Shown one piece after another: positions 23,374-32,237 of a DNA stretch of 64,000 bases (position 1 is the first letter of the stretch; the number at the start of each line of letters is the position of its first letter). This DNA comes from an uncultured Clostridia bacterium. Lineage in GTDB: Bacteria > Bacillota > Clostridia > Oscillospirales > Ruminococcaceae. The stretch spans positions 1 through 64,000 of the forward strand of contig CANQVG010000002.1 in assembly GCA_947627235.1 (NCBI GenBank). Reading direction: 5' to 3'. The position numbers were made by a program, and so were the translations under genes. A model generated the notes under the pieces. It was given only the letters and a program-made list of their open reading frames with translations. It was not told the DNA's origin and did no database searches.

Positions 23374-24897
23374 ATGGCATATGTTATCGGAGTGGATATC
23401 GGCACAAGCGGCACTAAGACCGTTCTGTTTGACGAGCGGGGGAGCGTTATCGCCTCTAAAACCATTGAATATCCGATGTATCAGCCGAAAAACGGATACG
23501 CGGAACAGGAACCCTCAGACTGGGCGAACGCCGCGCTGAATACCATCAAGGCGGTTGTCGCCGAGAGCGGAGTGAAGAAGGAAGACGTCAAGGGCATCGG
23601 TCTTTCGGGGCAGATGCACGGACTCGTTATGCTCGACAAGGACAACGAGGTCATTCGCCGTTCCATTATCTGGTGCGACCAGAGGACGGCGAAGGAAGTC
23701 GACGAGATGAACGCAAAGCTGGGTCGCGAAAAGCTTATTGAGATAACCGCAAACCCCGCGCTGACCGGTTGGACCGCCGCCAAAATACTTTGGGTAAAGA
23801 ACAACGAGCCTCAGAACTATGAGCGCTGCCGTCACATTCTTCTCCCGAAGGACTACATACGCTTTGTACTTACTCACGAATACGCCACCGAGGTCTCCGA
23901 CGCTTCGGGAATGCAGCTTCTGAATGTTCCCGAGCGCGACTGGTCTGATGAAATAATCGACGGTCTCGGTCTTGACGGTTCAATGCTTGGAAAGGTCTAC
24001 GAGTCGTGTGAAATCACTGGACGCCTTACAAAGGACGTCGCCGATATGGTAGGTCTCTGCGAGGGGACTCCCGTAGTCGGCGGAGCGGGCGACAATGCCG
24101 CAGCCGCCGTCGGAACGGGCGTCGTTGAGGACGGCAAGGCATTCACAACTATAGGCACCTCTGGCGTTGTGTTTGCCCACACCTCAAAGATTTCGATTGA
24201 CAAGCTCGGCAGGGTCCACACTTGCTGCGCCGCCGTTCCCGGAGCGTGGCACGTTATGGGCGTCACACAGGGCGCTGGTCTTTCGCTCAAGTGGTTCCGC
24301 GACAACTTCTGCAACGCCGAAAAGGAAACCTCGGGACTTATGGGTGTCGACCCATACTACCTTATGGACAAGGAAGCCGCCACCGTTCCGATAGGCTCGA
24401 ACAGGCTTCTATACCTGCCCTACCTTATGGGCGAGCGCACTCCTCATCTCGACCCCGACGCGAGAGGCGTATTCTTCGGTCTCTCGGCGATGCACACAAA
24501 GAAGGATCTTCTCCGTGCGGTTATGGAGGGCGTTTCTTACAGTCTCCGTGACTGCGTTGAGGTCTTCAAGCAGATGGATATAAACGTCAGCGATATGATG
24601 GCCTGCGGCGGCGGCGGAAGCTCTCCGCTCTGGAGACAGATGCTCGCCGACCTCTATGCCTGTCCCGTTAAGACCGCTTCTTCCAAGGAGGGACCTGCTC
24701 TCGGCGTAGCGCTTTTGGCAGCCGTCGGCACAGGACTCTATTCGAGCGTTCCCGAGGCGTGCCGCGAAGTTGTCAAGACCGATAAGGTTCAGGAGCCGAT
24801 TCAGGAGAACGTCAAGCCCTATGAGGACTCCTACAGGCTCTATACCGAGATTTATCCCGCGCTCAAGGAGAGCTTCAAGAAGCTCGCTGCGCTCTGA
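23374..24897 (+). CDS. xylB: xylulokinase (FGGY family)
   Basis: A 507-residue FGGY kinase that phosphorylates D-xylulose to xylulose-5-phosphate. It opens Y-V-I-G-V-D-I-G-T-S-G-T-K (ATP site) and has G-L-S-G-Q-M-H-G-L-V, a substrate loop typical of XylB. Then come G-G-A-G-D-N-A-A-A-A-V-G (catalytic aspartate) and the FGGY signature Y-L-M-G-E-R-T-P-H-L-D-P-D-A-R-G, with G-G-G-G-S-S-P-L-W near the end. A longer frame upstream overlaps the previous gene and is not conserved in character, so ATG 23374 is the start. There is no xylose isomerase or transporter beside it. A redox operon follows within three bases. Xylulose is the likely substrate; another ketopentose cannot be excluded. Confidence 0.93.
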   Translation: MAYVIGVDIGTSGTKTVLFDERGSVIASKTIEYPMYQPKNGYAEQEPSDWANAALNTIKAVVAESGVKKEDVKGIGLSGQMHGLVMLDKDNEVIRRSIIWCDQRTAKEVDEMNAKLGREKLIEITANPALTGWTAAKILWVKNNEPQNYERCRHILLPKDYIRFVLTHEYATEVSDASGMQLLNVPERDWSDEIIDGLGLDGSMLGKVYESCEITGRLTKDVADMVGLCEGTPVVGGAGDNAAAAVGTGVVEDGKAFTTIGTSGVVFAHTSKISIDKLGRVHTCCAAVPGAWHVMGVTQGAGLSLKWFRDNFCNAEKETSGLMGVDPYYLMDKEAATVPIGSNRLLYLPYLMGERTPHLDPDARGVFFGLSAMHTKKDLLRAVMEGVSYSLRDCVEVFKQMDINVSDMMACGGGGSSPLWRQMLADLYACPVKTASSKEGPALGVALLAAVGTGLYSSVPEACREVVKTDKVQEPIQENVKPYEDSYRLYTEIYPALKESFKKLAAL

Positions 24898-24899
24898 TA

Positions 24900-25037
24900 A
24901 TGTCAAAGACAGTTATAAGAATAGTTGTTCTCGGCGCTGGCGTTTTATCGCTGGCGCTGGGGATTTTGCAGGGCGGATACGGCGATACCCTGCAAAAAGC
25001 CGTGAAGCTTTGCATGGAGTGTGTCGGAATTGGCTGA
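24900..25037 (+). CDS. CD1871A-type small membrane CXXC protein
   Basis: A 45-residue peptide that is easily missed. One N-terminal membrane segment (V-I-R-I-V-V-L-G-A-G-V-L-S-L-A-L) is followed by a short loop and the C-terminal motif C-M-E-C-V-G-I-G. This is the layout of the small CXXC proteins annotated in Clostridia as the CD1871A family. These occur, as here, directly before a membrane polyferredoxin-like protein and a TlpA-like thioredoxin. The ATG lies two bases after the xylB stop and the gene overlaps the next gene by eight bases. The cysteine pair may pass electrons or disulphides between the two neighbours. Confidence 0.75.
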   Translation: MSKTVIRIVVLGAGVLSLALGILQGGYGDTLQKAVKLCMECVGIG

Positions 25038-25890
25038 TAAATTAAATTTCAGACGCCGCCTGATTCAGCTTGCTTCGGCGCTCATCTACAATGCAAATCT
25101 CCCGGGATTTGTGAGCGGAAAACTCTACAGGGGTGTGAATAAGGGCATATGCGTACCGGGGCTGAACTGTTATTCCTGTCCCGGGGCGATAGGAAGCTGT
25201 CCGCTCGGCGCTCTACAGAACGCGATATCGAATATGCCGCACAAAGCGCCGTTTTATATCGCCGGTTTCATAATGCTTGTCGGACTGCTCTTGGGCAGGG
25301 TGGTCTGCGGATTTTTATGTCCGTTTGGGCTGATACAGGAGCTTCTGCATAAAATTCCCACACCGAAAATCAAAAAGAGCCGCGTCACTCGGGTTCTCAG
25401 CAAGCTCAAATATGTAGTGCTGGCGGTTTTTGTGATAATTCTTCCGCTCTGGTACGCGTTTGCGAAGGGTCTGCCGGTGCCGGCGTTCTGCAAGTATATC
25501 TGTCCCGCAGGGACTTTCGAGGGAGGCTTCCCGCTCGTCGCACTGAGGGAGGAATACCGTGGAGTTATCGGCCTTCTGTTCGGCTGGAAGACGCTTGTAT
25601 GCGTCGCGATACTCGTACTCTGCGTATTTCTTTACAGGGCGTTCTGCCGCTTTTTGTGTCCGCTCGGGGCGCTCTATTCGCTTTTCGCCAAAATTGCGCT
25701 CATTGCCGTGAGAGTGGATAAATCTGCCTGCGTCGGCTGCGGACTCTGCGTAAAAGAGTGCGGAATGGACGTCAAAGAGGTGGGGGACAGCGAATGTATC
25801 CACTGCGGGCAGTGCATTTCACGCTGCCCGAAAAACTGTATTTATATAGGATTGGAGAAACGAAAATGCAAAGAACCAAAAGAATCCTGA
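25030..25890 (+). CDS. membrane 4Fe-4S protein, NapH/YccM-like
   Basis: About 286 residues with five predicted membrane segments and many cysteines. The membrane part has the paired C-x-x-x-C-P motifs of the NapH/NosR/YccM family: G-F-L-C-P-F-G, C-K-Y-I-C-P-A-G and C-R-F-L-C-P-L-G. The C-terminal cytoplasmic part has two ferredoxin-type clusters, C-V-G-C-G-L-C-V-K-E-C and C-I-H-C-G-Q-C-I-S-R-C-P. The start is TTG 25030 with GGAG ten bases upstream; GTG 25021 would be too close to it. It overlaps both neighbours, so the three genes form one translational unit. It probably supplies electrons across the membrane to the thioredoxin-like protein. Confidence 0.87.
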   Translation: MADKLNFRRRLIQLASALIYNANLPGFVSGKLYRGVNKGICVPGLNCYSCPGAIGSCPLGALQNAISNMPHKAPFYIAGFIMLVGLLLGRVVCGFLCPFGLIQELLHKIPTPKIKKSRVTRVLSKLKYVVLAVFVIILPLWYAFAKGLPVPAFCKYICPAGTFEGGFPLVALREEYRGVIGLLFGWKTLVCVAILVLCVFLYRAFCRFLCPLGALYSLFAKIALIAVRVDKSACVGCGLCVKECGMDVKEVGDSECIHCGQCISRCPKNCIYIGLEKRKCKEPKES

Positions 25891-26399
25891 TAATATTCAC
25901 CGTTGCGGCGCTCTGCCTGTTTACGGTTTCCTGCGTCGATCACCGCTTTGGGGAAAACGCCGATTACACCGCTGCTGAGGTGGGCGACGAGATGCGCGAC
26001 TTCACCGGCGAGACCGTTTCGGGCGATGAGTTTACCCTTTCCGACCACAAAGGCAAGGTTATTCTTCTGAACTTCTGGGCGACTTGGTGCGGTCCCTGCG
26101 TCGGAGAGCTGCCTGCGTTTCCGAGGCTTATCGAAAAATACGGCGACGACCTCTGTCTTGTTACCGTAAACTGCGGGGAGGACAAGGAGACCGTTGAAAG
26201 TTTTCTTTCCGAAAACGGCTACTCATTCACGGCGCTTCTCGACACCGACTATGTCATCAGCGATATGTACCCGACCGACGGCATACCCTACACGGTGATA
26301 TTTGACCGTGATGGAAAGATTTCGCACATACAGCTCGGAGCCGGCGACGCCGACGAGATGTTTGATATGTACTGCGAGACCATAGACGGTCTGCTCTGA
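25866..26399 (+). CDS. TlpA/ResA-like thioredoxin lipoprotein
   Basis: 177 residues: signal peptide with lipobox (L-C-L-F-T-V-S-C, cysteine at about 23), then a thioredoxin fold of the TlpA/ResA type. Active site F-W-A-T-W-C-G-P-C, with the cis-proline in G-I-P-Y-T-V-I-F-D. It acts outside the membrane, reducing or oxidising disulphides of secreted or cytochrome-like proteins. The start at ATG 25866 follows GGAG and lies inside the end of the Fe-S protein gene (25-base overlap), so the two are coupled. The operon xylB-CXXC-FeS-TlpA ends in a strong terminator. The partner substrate is unknown. Confidence 0.9.
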   Translation: MQRTKRILIIFTVAALCLFTVSCVDHRFGENADYTAAEVGDEMRDFTGETVSGDEFTLSDHKGKVILLNFWATWCGPCVGELPAFPRLIEKYGDDLCLVTVNCGEDKETVESFLSENGYSFTALLDTDYVISDMYPTDGIPYTVIFDRDGKISHIQLGAGDADEMFDMYCETIDGLL

Positions 26400-26410
26400 T
26401 TTTAGTCATA

Positions 26411-26444
26411 AAAAAATCCCCGTATTTTTTACGGGGATTTTTTT
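26411..26444. terminator. strong bidirectional terminator
   Basis: AAAAAATCCCCGTA / TACGGGGATTTTTT around a short T loop, ending the TlpA operon. Confidence 0.9.
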
Positions 26445-26496
26445 ATGGATTATTTTCTTGCAAAAGCTAAACCGCGCAGCGGCAAGAGCCGCTTTG

Positions 26497-29400
26497 CTAA
26501 TAGCTGTCGCCGGGAGCATCGTCGGTTATCTGTTCGGTACTTTCGGTAGGAGCGTCTATATCAACTCTGTCGTCGTCGCCCGGGACGTTTTCCGGCGGGT
26601 TGACAGGGTCTGCAAGACCTGTTGACGGACGGGTATATAAGCAGACTGTGCAGATGTCATTGACAAAGTTGTGAGGAGCATAGCCTGTGATTTCACCGCA
26701 TCCGCTGCATCTACCCCAGTGATAGTTTGAGTCGAACTGCGCATAATACGTATGCGTATGGGTTTGGGCGGCTGTGTATCCGCAGGCGGTGCAAACGCCG
26801 TAGACAGAATAAGTATGCTGGTATATTTCGGAACTCTGACCGCAGACTGTGCATATGAAGTGATGTCCAAGCTCAGCATCCGGCACGGCCTGAGTGCCGT
26901 AGGTGTGAGTGTGGCTTCCGGAGTTAGAGACAGCAACGATAACGGTGTCATTTGATTTTGTGGAAGCGGTGCTGCCGGCAGCGGAAGCGATCGCTACTAC
27001 ATAGTAAGTACCTGCATAAGAGGCGTCCACGCTGCTGATGACGAGCTCGTCGCCGGTGCCGACCATCTTGTCGTGACCGATGCCGTTGCCGTCGACAAGA
27101 TACCACTGATACGTGTAGGCGTTGTTCGGATTAGGCACGCGAAGAGTAAGTTCGCCGCCGTTTTGTGCCGTGACTGTTCCGAGGGCGCCGATGCTGAACT
27201 CGCCGGGCTTTGAAGCGGTCGGCAGAACAGTTACGCCGCTAAGCTCGTTTGAAACCTTTTCGGTGACGAATGTTGCGTTGACAATCGTAGCCCCGAGTAC
27301 TATGTCGTCATAGCCTATTTCAAAGGTGTACTCGGATTCGTTGCCGGTGTAATTCCTGTTTTCGGTGAGATCCGAGGCGATAACGGTATCAATCACATAA
27401 CCGGGGTCTGCGGTTACGGTTACGGTGGCTTTTTCGCCGGGATTAAGTACCAGCGAACCGTTTTCGCTTCCGACCGCAGTGACGCTGCCGCCTACATCGG
27501 AAATAAGTTCTATCCTCTTTTCGGGGTCAGGTTCGCCGTGAACCGCTACGATTGCAAACGGCGAGAAGCTCTTTACCTCGATGAGAAGACCATACTTTGT
27601 GATAGTGCAGGGGATTTCATCTATGCTGATGATTTCTCCCATACTGTTCTTATTGAAGTGATATGCCTTGAAAGTGACTCCCTCATCATCGGGACCGTAT
27701 CCTTCGGGGAAACCGAGCTGAATTCTGACCGACATTCCGTCGCCGAGCTCTGCCCACTGCTTTTTGCATAGCGTGAGATTGATGTTATATGTCAGAGCTG
27801 AGAGAACATCTTCGCCAACATTTTTGACCATTTCTTCCATTTTGTGGGAGTCCTTCATACCGGTGTCGGAGACGACGAGCATAAGCCTCGACTTATAGTT
27901 TTCGTCCCAAGGAGTACCGTTCCAAGTATTTCCCTCGCTGTCTTTCCAGCCCGTCATAGAGAGGTCGCTGTCGTCGACGAGGGTGGGCTTTGCAAATACG
28001 TTGTAATCAAATCCTCTGCTCTTCCAGCAGCAAATCGCGCAGGGGTGCGCGGCGCCGTAGGTGAACGGAGCAGGCTCTTTGCCGCTGTATGCGCCGACAA
28101 GTCCCTGAAGTGTGAAATCGTAGAGGACGTTATCGTCCGCCCAGAGTTCACTCGGCTTGAAGTCAAATTCGAGGACGGTTTCCTGTCCCTCAAACGAAAG
28201 CGCAAAGTTATTGATAAGACTGTTATAATAGCTGTCGGATTGATATTTGCCTGTCAGCCTGTCTATTATATCTACCTTTACGTTTATATCTTTGACCGTT
28301 GCGCTGCGAAGAGCTTCCTGATATCCCGGTACGTTGACGTCGCCGGGCTCGCAGAACTGAGAGTAGACCTTCGGAGTTACGAGAATGTCATTGTAATAAG
28401 CCTTGATGTGATAGGTCGGACCTATGTCAAGAGTGACGGTCATCTTAGGCGTAGCTTTCATAACGGCAGGAGCCGCTTTGTAATCGCCGTATTCGTTTTC
28501 AATCATTCCGGAATCGGCGAGAAGCAGAGTGGTGTCGCCGTGGAAGTAAGAGTCATAATTCAACATTTCGTTGGGAGGGAGAAGCGGCGGATAAGGAGTG
28601 GTGGTGACGCCGAACTCGAGGTACTGAACGTGACCCATATAGAACGCAGTCTCGTTGCCGACATTCGGGAAGCCGGCATTGTCATACATTTCGGGTATTA
28701 CATAATACCATTCGGTATTCTGCCAGCCCTTGTCAACGTCGAAGACCTTATTGCGCATAATAAGGTAGTAACCGTTTTTGATCATATCGGTGACGTTCAT
28801 TCCCATATAGCTTACATAGAAAGTACCCGCCTGAATATCTTCAAATTCGTTTACTTTATATCTTATTCTGAGAGGGCTGTTTTCGTCGCCGATATCGGTG
28901 ATACCGTGGGCGTCTATGCCGACCATAGGATAGCCGAACTTGAAGCCACTCTCTGACATCTGAGAGGACTCCTGATGATTGAGCGCCATAACCGATGTTC
29001 CGACGAGCATATACTTGTGGTTTTCATAGCCGTCGTTACCGGTGCTGACCGACTGAGTCTTCGGGTTAATGGGGTCGTCCATAGTCACGTCTACGGCAAA
29101 CCATTCGCCGTCAATCTCAACTTCGTTCCAGATATGGAACTCAGCGACATTATCATCATGGCGGTAAACTCCGTACACGACAACGCAGGGGATTCCGAGA
29201 ACGTCCATAGCCGCCTTGAAAGCGCGGGTATATGCCTCGCAGACGCCTTCGTGCTTGACAAGAGCGCCATAAGCGGTGCGGATGAAGCCCATATCGTTCG
29301 GGTTGAGAACGCTGAGCTCATCGCGATATGTAACGCTCTTGGTAATGTAATCGTGGACGGCTTCAACCTGCTTTTCCGGCGAGGACTCGGCGCGCCCCGC

Positions 29401-29910
29401 CCGAACGAGAGCGTCAAGAGCCGTTTTATACTCTGCAAGAGCAAGCTCTACGTCGTTTTTGCTTGTGAAGCCCTGAGTATAATAGGTATCGTATCTTCCG
29501 GGACCGAGGTAGAGATGGTACTCACCGTTGTTCGAGGTTATTTTAACGGTAAGCGCCGAAAAATCCACATAGAAGATATCGGGGTAGTCGGCATAAAACG
29601 CGTCGCGAGCTGCGGCGTAGTCGTATAAAATGTTTGCTGAGCCCGTCATATGCTGCTGAATAAGCGGCTGAAGGGCAGGATATTTTTCAGCGGTAAATTC
29701 ATAAATTCCGTCGCCGGTTTCGAAAAGCCCGCTGTTATACATCTCAACCATACCGTCATATAAAAGCTTTGCTTTTTCGTCAAGCTGGTTGTAGAAGTAC
29801 CTTGAAGTGTCGGTCTTCGCGGCTTCGACGGTCTTGGTGATAAGACCGCTCGGAACAAGAGCGATGACAAGACACAGCGCGATAAGTACACTTAAAAGTC
29901 TCTTTTTCAA
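26497..29910 (-). CDS. secreted multidomain transglutaminase-like protein
   Basis: A 1137-residue secreted protein. The start is TTG 29910 after GGGAGG. Signal peptide (residues 1-31). At about 190-280 lies a transglutaminase-like core: H-E-G-V-C-E-A-Y-T-R-A-F (catalytic Cys), F-H-I-W-N-E-V (His) and A-V-D-V-T-M-D-D-P (Asp). Then come a long beta-rich region, a repeat-type Ig-like domain (T-Y-Q-W-Y-L-V-D-G-N, near 950) and, near 1010-1100, three cysteine-pair modules (I-C-T-V-C, V-C-T-A-C, R-C-S-G-C, I-C-T-V-C) mixed with H-x-H-x-Y, a layout common in large clostridial surface proteins. There is no sortase motif; the acidic tail ends D-S-Y. It may be a protein-crosslinking enzyme or a protease; the role is not proven. 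Confidence 0.8.
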   Translation of the reverse strand: MKKRLLSVLIALCLVIALVPSGLITKTVEAAKTDTSRYFYNQLDEKAKLLYDGMVEMYNSGLFETGDGIYEFTAEKYPALQPLIQQHMTGSANILYDYAAARDAFYADYPDIFYVDFSALTVKITSNNGEYHLYLGPGRYDTYYTQGFTSKNDVELALAEYKTALDALVRAGRAESSPEKQVEAVHDYITKSVTYRDELSVLNPNDMGFIRTAYGALVKHEGVCEAYTRAFKAAMDVLGIPCVVVYGVYRHDDNVAEFHIWNEVEIDGEWFAVDVTMDDPINPKTQSVSTGNDGYENHKYMLVGTSVMALNHQESSQMSESGFKFGYPMVGIDAHGITDIGDENSPLRIRYKVNEFEDIQAGTFYVSYMGMNVTDMIKNGYYLIMRNKVFDVDKGWQNTEWYYVIPEMYDNAGFPNVGNETAFYMGHVQYLEFGVTTTPYPPLLPPNEMLNYDSYFHGDTTLLLADSGMIENEYGDYKAAPAVMKATPKMTVTLDIGPTYHIKAYYNDILVTPKVYSQFCEPGDVNVPGYQEALRSATVKDINVKVDIIDRLTGKYQSDSYYNSLINNFALSFEGQETVLEFDFKPSELWADDNVLYDFTLQGLVGAYSGKEPAPFTYGAAHPCAICCWKSRGFDYNVFAKPTLVDDSDLSMTGWKDSEGNTWNGTPWDENYKSRLMLVVSDTGMKDSHKMEEMVKNVGEDVLSALTYNINLTLCKKQWAELGDGMSVRIQLGFPEGYGPDDEGVTFKAYHFNKNSMGEIISIDEIPCTITKYGLLIEVKSFSPFAIVAVHGEPDPEKRIELISDVGGSVTAVGSENGSLVLNPGEKATVTVTADPGYVIDTVIASDLTENRNYTGNESEYTFEIGYDDIVLGATIVNATFVTEKVSNELSGVTVLPTASKPGEFSIGALGTVTAQNGGELTLRVPNPNNAYTYQWYLVDGNGIGHDKMVGTGDELVISSVDASYAGTYYVVAIASAAGSTASTKSNDTVIVAVSNSGSHTHTYGTQAVPDAELGHHFICTVCGQSSEIYQHTYSVYGVCTACGYTAAQTHTHTYYAQFDSNYHWGRCSGCGEITGYAPHNFVNDICTVCLYTRPSTGLADPVNPPENVPGDDDRVDIDAPTESTEQITDDAPGDSY

Positions 29911-29968
29911 GTTGAGTTTCCTCCCAAATCAAATTTTGTCTAAAGAGTGTCTGTTTATAGACCAATAT

Positions 29969-29997
29969 AGTATACACTATAAATAGCCGTTTGTCAA
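29969..29997 (-). promoter_or_regulatory. sigma-A promoter of the transglutaminase gene
   Basis: Minus strand: TTGACA (29997-29992), 17 bases, TATACT (29974-29969), 59 bases before the TTG start. Confidence 0.82.
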
Positions 29998-30062
29998 TGG
30001 AAAAAGCGCAAAATATTGCGGTTTGAGCGAAATTGAGAGTATTTGTTTTTTACTCGCCGATG

Positions 30063-30091
30063 TTGACAACGGTCTCGGAATCTGATAAAAT
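30063..30091 (+). promoter_or_regulatory. sigma-A promoter of the GH39 gene
   Basis: TTGACA (30063-30068), 17 bases, TAAAAT (30086-30091). The start codon follows only 27 bases later. Confidence 0.78.
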
Positions 30092-30118
30092 AAACAAAAT
30101 AAACGTGAGGTGATAAAT

Positions 30119-31633
30119 GTGAGAATTGAAAAGTCTTACCAGATTAACCCGAACGATAGGGTAGAGTTTAACAACCGCGTGGATTTCTGCGTAGGCACCG
30201 GAAGAATGGGGCTTGCATTGCAGCGAGAGTATTTTGAGCAGCTCAAACTTGTTCAGAAATACATCGGCTTCAAGCATATACGAGGGCATGGTCTGTTTCA
30301 TGACGACATGGCGATATATCGCGAGGGCTTCAACTGGCGCACCGGCGAGGTCACATATCGCGACTACTGTTTTACATATCTCGACCTCGTTATGGATTCG
30401 TATCGCGAACTTGGTCTCAAGCCGTTTCTCGAACTCGGCTTTATGCCGGGGCGCCTCGCGTCGAGTGAAAACAGAGTGTTCGTATGGGGCGGGCATACAT
30501 GTCCTCCGAAGGACTACGCCCTCTGGAACGACCTCGTAAAAGCGACTTTGCGTCACCTTATCGAGCGCTACGGAGCCGATGAAGCGGTCACATATCCCAT
30601 TGAGGTATGGAACGAGCCTAACCTTCCCGGATTCTGGGAAAAGGCTGATATGCAGGCGTATTTCAAACTCTTTGACGAGACCTTTGCCGCCGTCAAGGAG
30701 GTCGACCCGAGATTCAAGGTCGGCGGACCGGCGGTATGCGGCGGCTCTGACGAGCTATGGATATCGAAATTTATGGAGCACTGCGATGAAAAGGGGATCG
30801 CGCTCGACTTTGTGACCCGTCACCACTACACCACCGAGCAGCCCGACCGCAGCGGACACTATGTTTATCAGGAGCTGATGGATCCCGAAGCGGGATTCGC
30901 GAACCTCAAAACCACCCGCGACATCATTGACAGTCACGACCGTTATAAGGGTCTTCCGATACACATTACCGAGTTCAACACGTCTTACAGTCCCGACAAC
31001 CCGATTCATGATACCAACCGCAACGCCGCGTTTTTATGCCATCAGCTTTCAAGACTCGGAGACATAAACGAGAGCTATTCTTACTGGACTTTCGGCGATA
31101 TATTTGAGGAAGTAGGCGTACCGTTCGCACCGTTCCACGGTGGGTTCGGGCTTGTTGCAAACGGCTGCATCCCGAAGCCGACATTCTGGAGCTTTGCGTT
31201 TTTCAAAAAGCTTGTCGGCGGCGAGTGCGTCCACCGTTCGGACGACGCGGTTATAGTCAAAGACGGGGATATATATAAAGGCGTTCTCTGGAACTCAGGA
31301 CGCAAGCGCGAGGGCAGGGAGCTTTGCTTAAGCTTCACATTACCTGCCGAGGGCGACCTTTGCCTTTTGACAAAGACCGTCGATGAAAAATCCTGCAATC
31401 CGCTCAAGCTTTGGCACGACCTCGGCGAGCCGAGAAGCCTGAACCGCGAGCAAAAAGAGCTTTTGCAGTCGGCGGCATACCCGGCGGTAAGTTCCGAAAG
31501 GATTCACGCCGAGGGCAGCGCGAAACTTGTCTTTGACATTGATGAGTTTGGGGTCAAATACTTTGAGCTCAGACCCGCTCCGCTCACTCCGGACAGAGGC
31601 TTTGACTACGAAAGAGCTGTTCAGGAGGACTGA
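30119..31633 (+). CDS. GH39-family beta-xylosidase-like enzyme
   Basis: About 504 residues, cytoplasmic (no signal). GH39 TIM barrel: Y-I-G-F-K-H-I-R-G-H-G-L-F near residue 45, L-G-F-M-P near 105, the acid/base in I-E-V-W-N-E-P-N-L (about 160) and the nucleophile in H-I-T-E-F-N-T-S (about 280). A C-terminal beta domain follows. The family cleaves beta-xylosides, and intracellular members finish xylo-oligosaccharide breakdown. Start GTG 30119 follows GAGGTGAT; an in-frame GTG at 30110 overlaps that site. The gene stands alone between its own promoter and terminator. Together with xylB and rpe it suggests pentose use, but transport genes are not in the window. Confidence 0.88.
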   Translation: MRIEKSYQINPNDRVEFNNRVDFCVGTGRMGLALQREYFEQLKLVQKYIGFKHIRGHGLFHDDMAIYREGFNWRTGEVTYRDYCFTYLDLVMDSYRELGLKPFLELGFMPGRLASSENRVFVWGGHTCPPKDYALWNDLVKATLRHLIERYGADEAVTYPIEVWNEPNLPGFWEKADMQAYFKLFDETFAAVKEVDPRFKVGGPAVCGGSDELWISKFMEHCDEKGIALDFVTRHHYTTEQPDRSGHYVYQELMDPEAGFANLKTTRDIIDSHDRYKGLPIHITEFNTSYSPDNPIHDTNRNAAFLCHQLSRLGDINESYSYWTFGDIFEEVGVPFAPFHGGFGLVANGCIPKPTFWSFAFFKKLVGGECVHRSDDAVIVKDGDIYKGVLWNSGRKREGRELCLSFTLPAEGDLCLLTKTVDEKSCNPLKLWHDLGEPRSLNREQKELLQSAAYPAVSSERIHAEGSAKLVFDIDEFGVKYFELRPAPLTPDRGFDYERAVQED

Positions 31634-31657
31634 GCGCAGTCAGTCGAATATACAAAG

Positions 31658-31686
31658 CAGTCCCGCCGTGAGCGGGGCTGTTTTTT
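31658..31686 (+). terminator. terminator of the GH39 gene
   Basis: CAGTCCCGC / GCGGGGCTG around CGTGA, followed by TTTTTT. Confidence 0.87.
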
Positions 31687-31818
31687 GCGTTTTTAACTTT
31701 CCGCACTGCTCGTACATATACTGAAACATAGCCGCGTACTCCGCGCTGCTGTGTTGTATAAAATTGATTTTGCTGTCAAAACTATCGTTAAAGAATACCA
31801 ACAAGGAGAGTGAAATCA

Positions 31819-32172
31819 ATGCCTTCTGTTTACAGAGGAGAAATTTATTACGCCGACCTCAGTCCGGTGGTCGGTTCGGAACAGGGCGGAATAAGGCCCG
31901 TACTTATCGTTCAGAACGACGTCGGCAACAGACACAGTCCGACGGTCATCGCAGCGGCGATAACGAGCCGTCAGGAGAAGACGCGCCTTCCCACCCATAT
32001 AGAAATAGATTCGCAGTCATGCGGACTTGCAAAGGACAGCGTAGTGCTGCTGGAGCAGATACGCACGATAGACAAAAAGCGTCTGAAAGAGCGAATGGGA
32101 ACACTTGACAGCACAGCGATGGATAAAATAAACAACGCATTGTCAATCAGTTTCGGGCTTCAGCAGATATAA
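31819..32172 (+). CDS. mazF: MazF/EndoA-type endoribonuclease toxin
   Basis: 117 residues, PemK/MazF family, an mRNA interferase of type II toxin-antitoxin systems. The start shows [12 protein letters not shown], then [15 protein letters not shown] (catalytic Arg region), A-A-I-T-S-R (catalytic Thr/Ser) and [15 protein letters not shown] at the C-terminal part. Highly similar in layout to Bacillus EndoA (NdoA). The start follows AAGGAGAG. No MazE/EndoAI-like antitoxin ORF is present in the ~185 bases upstream, nor downstream, where a strong terminator lies. In Bacillus the antitoxin gene is immediately upstream, so this copy is an orphan here. Confidence 0.92.
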   Translation: MPSVYRGEIYYADLSPVVGSEQGGIRPVLIVQNDVGNRHSPTVIAAAITSRQEKTRLPTHIEIDSQSCGLAKDSVVLLEQIRTIDKKRLKERMGTLDSTAMDKINNALSISFGLQQI

Positions 32173-32177
32173 AAACA

Positions 32178-32205
32178 GCCGGCAGGAGATATCCTGCCGG
32201 CATTT
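32178..32205. terminator. hairpin terminator between mazF and ricT
   Basis: Perfect GCCGGCAGGA / TCCTGCCGGC around GATA. A run of A precedes it and ATTT follows, so it can serve both convergent genes. Confidence 0.75.
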
Positions 32206-32237
32206 CTGTAATTCTAATCAGGCCCGACCGAGCGTTT

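Noticed and set aside
31640-31818. An antitoxin gene upstream of mazF
   Set aside because: No ORF with a ribosome site and plausible length exists in this stretch; reading frames there are short and cross the terminator.
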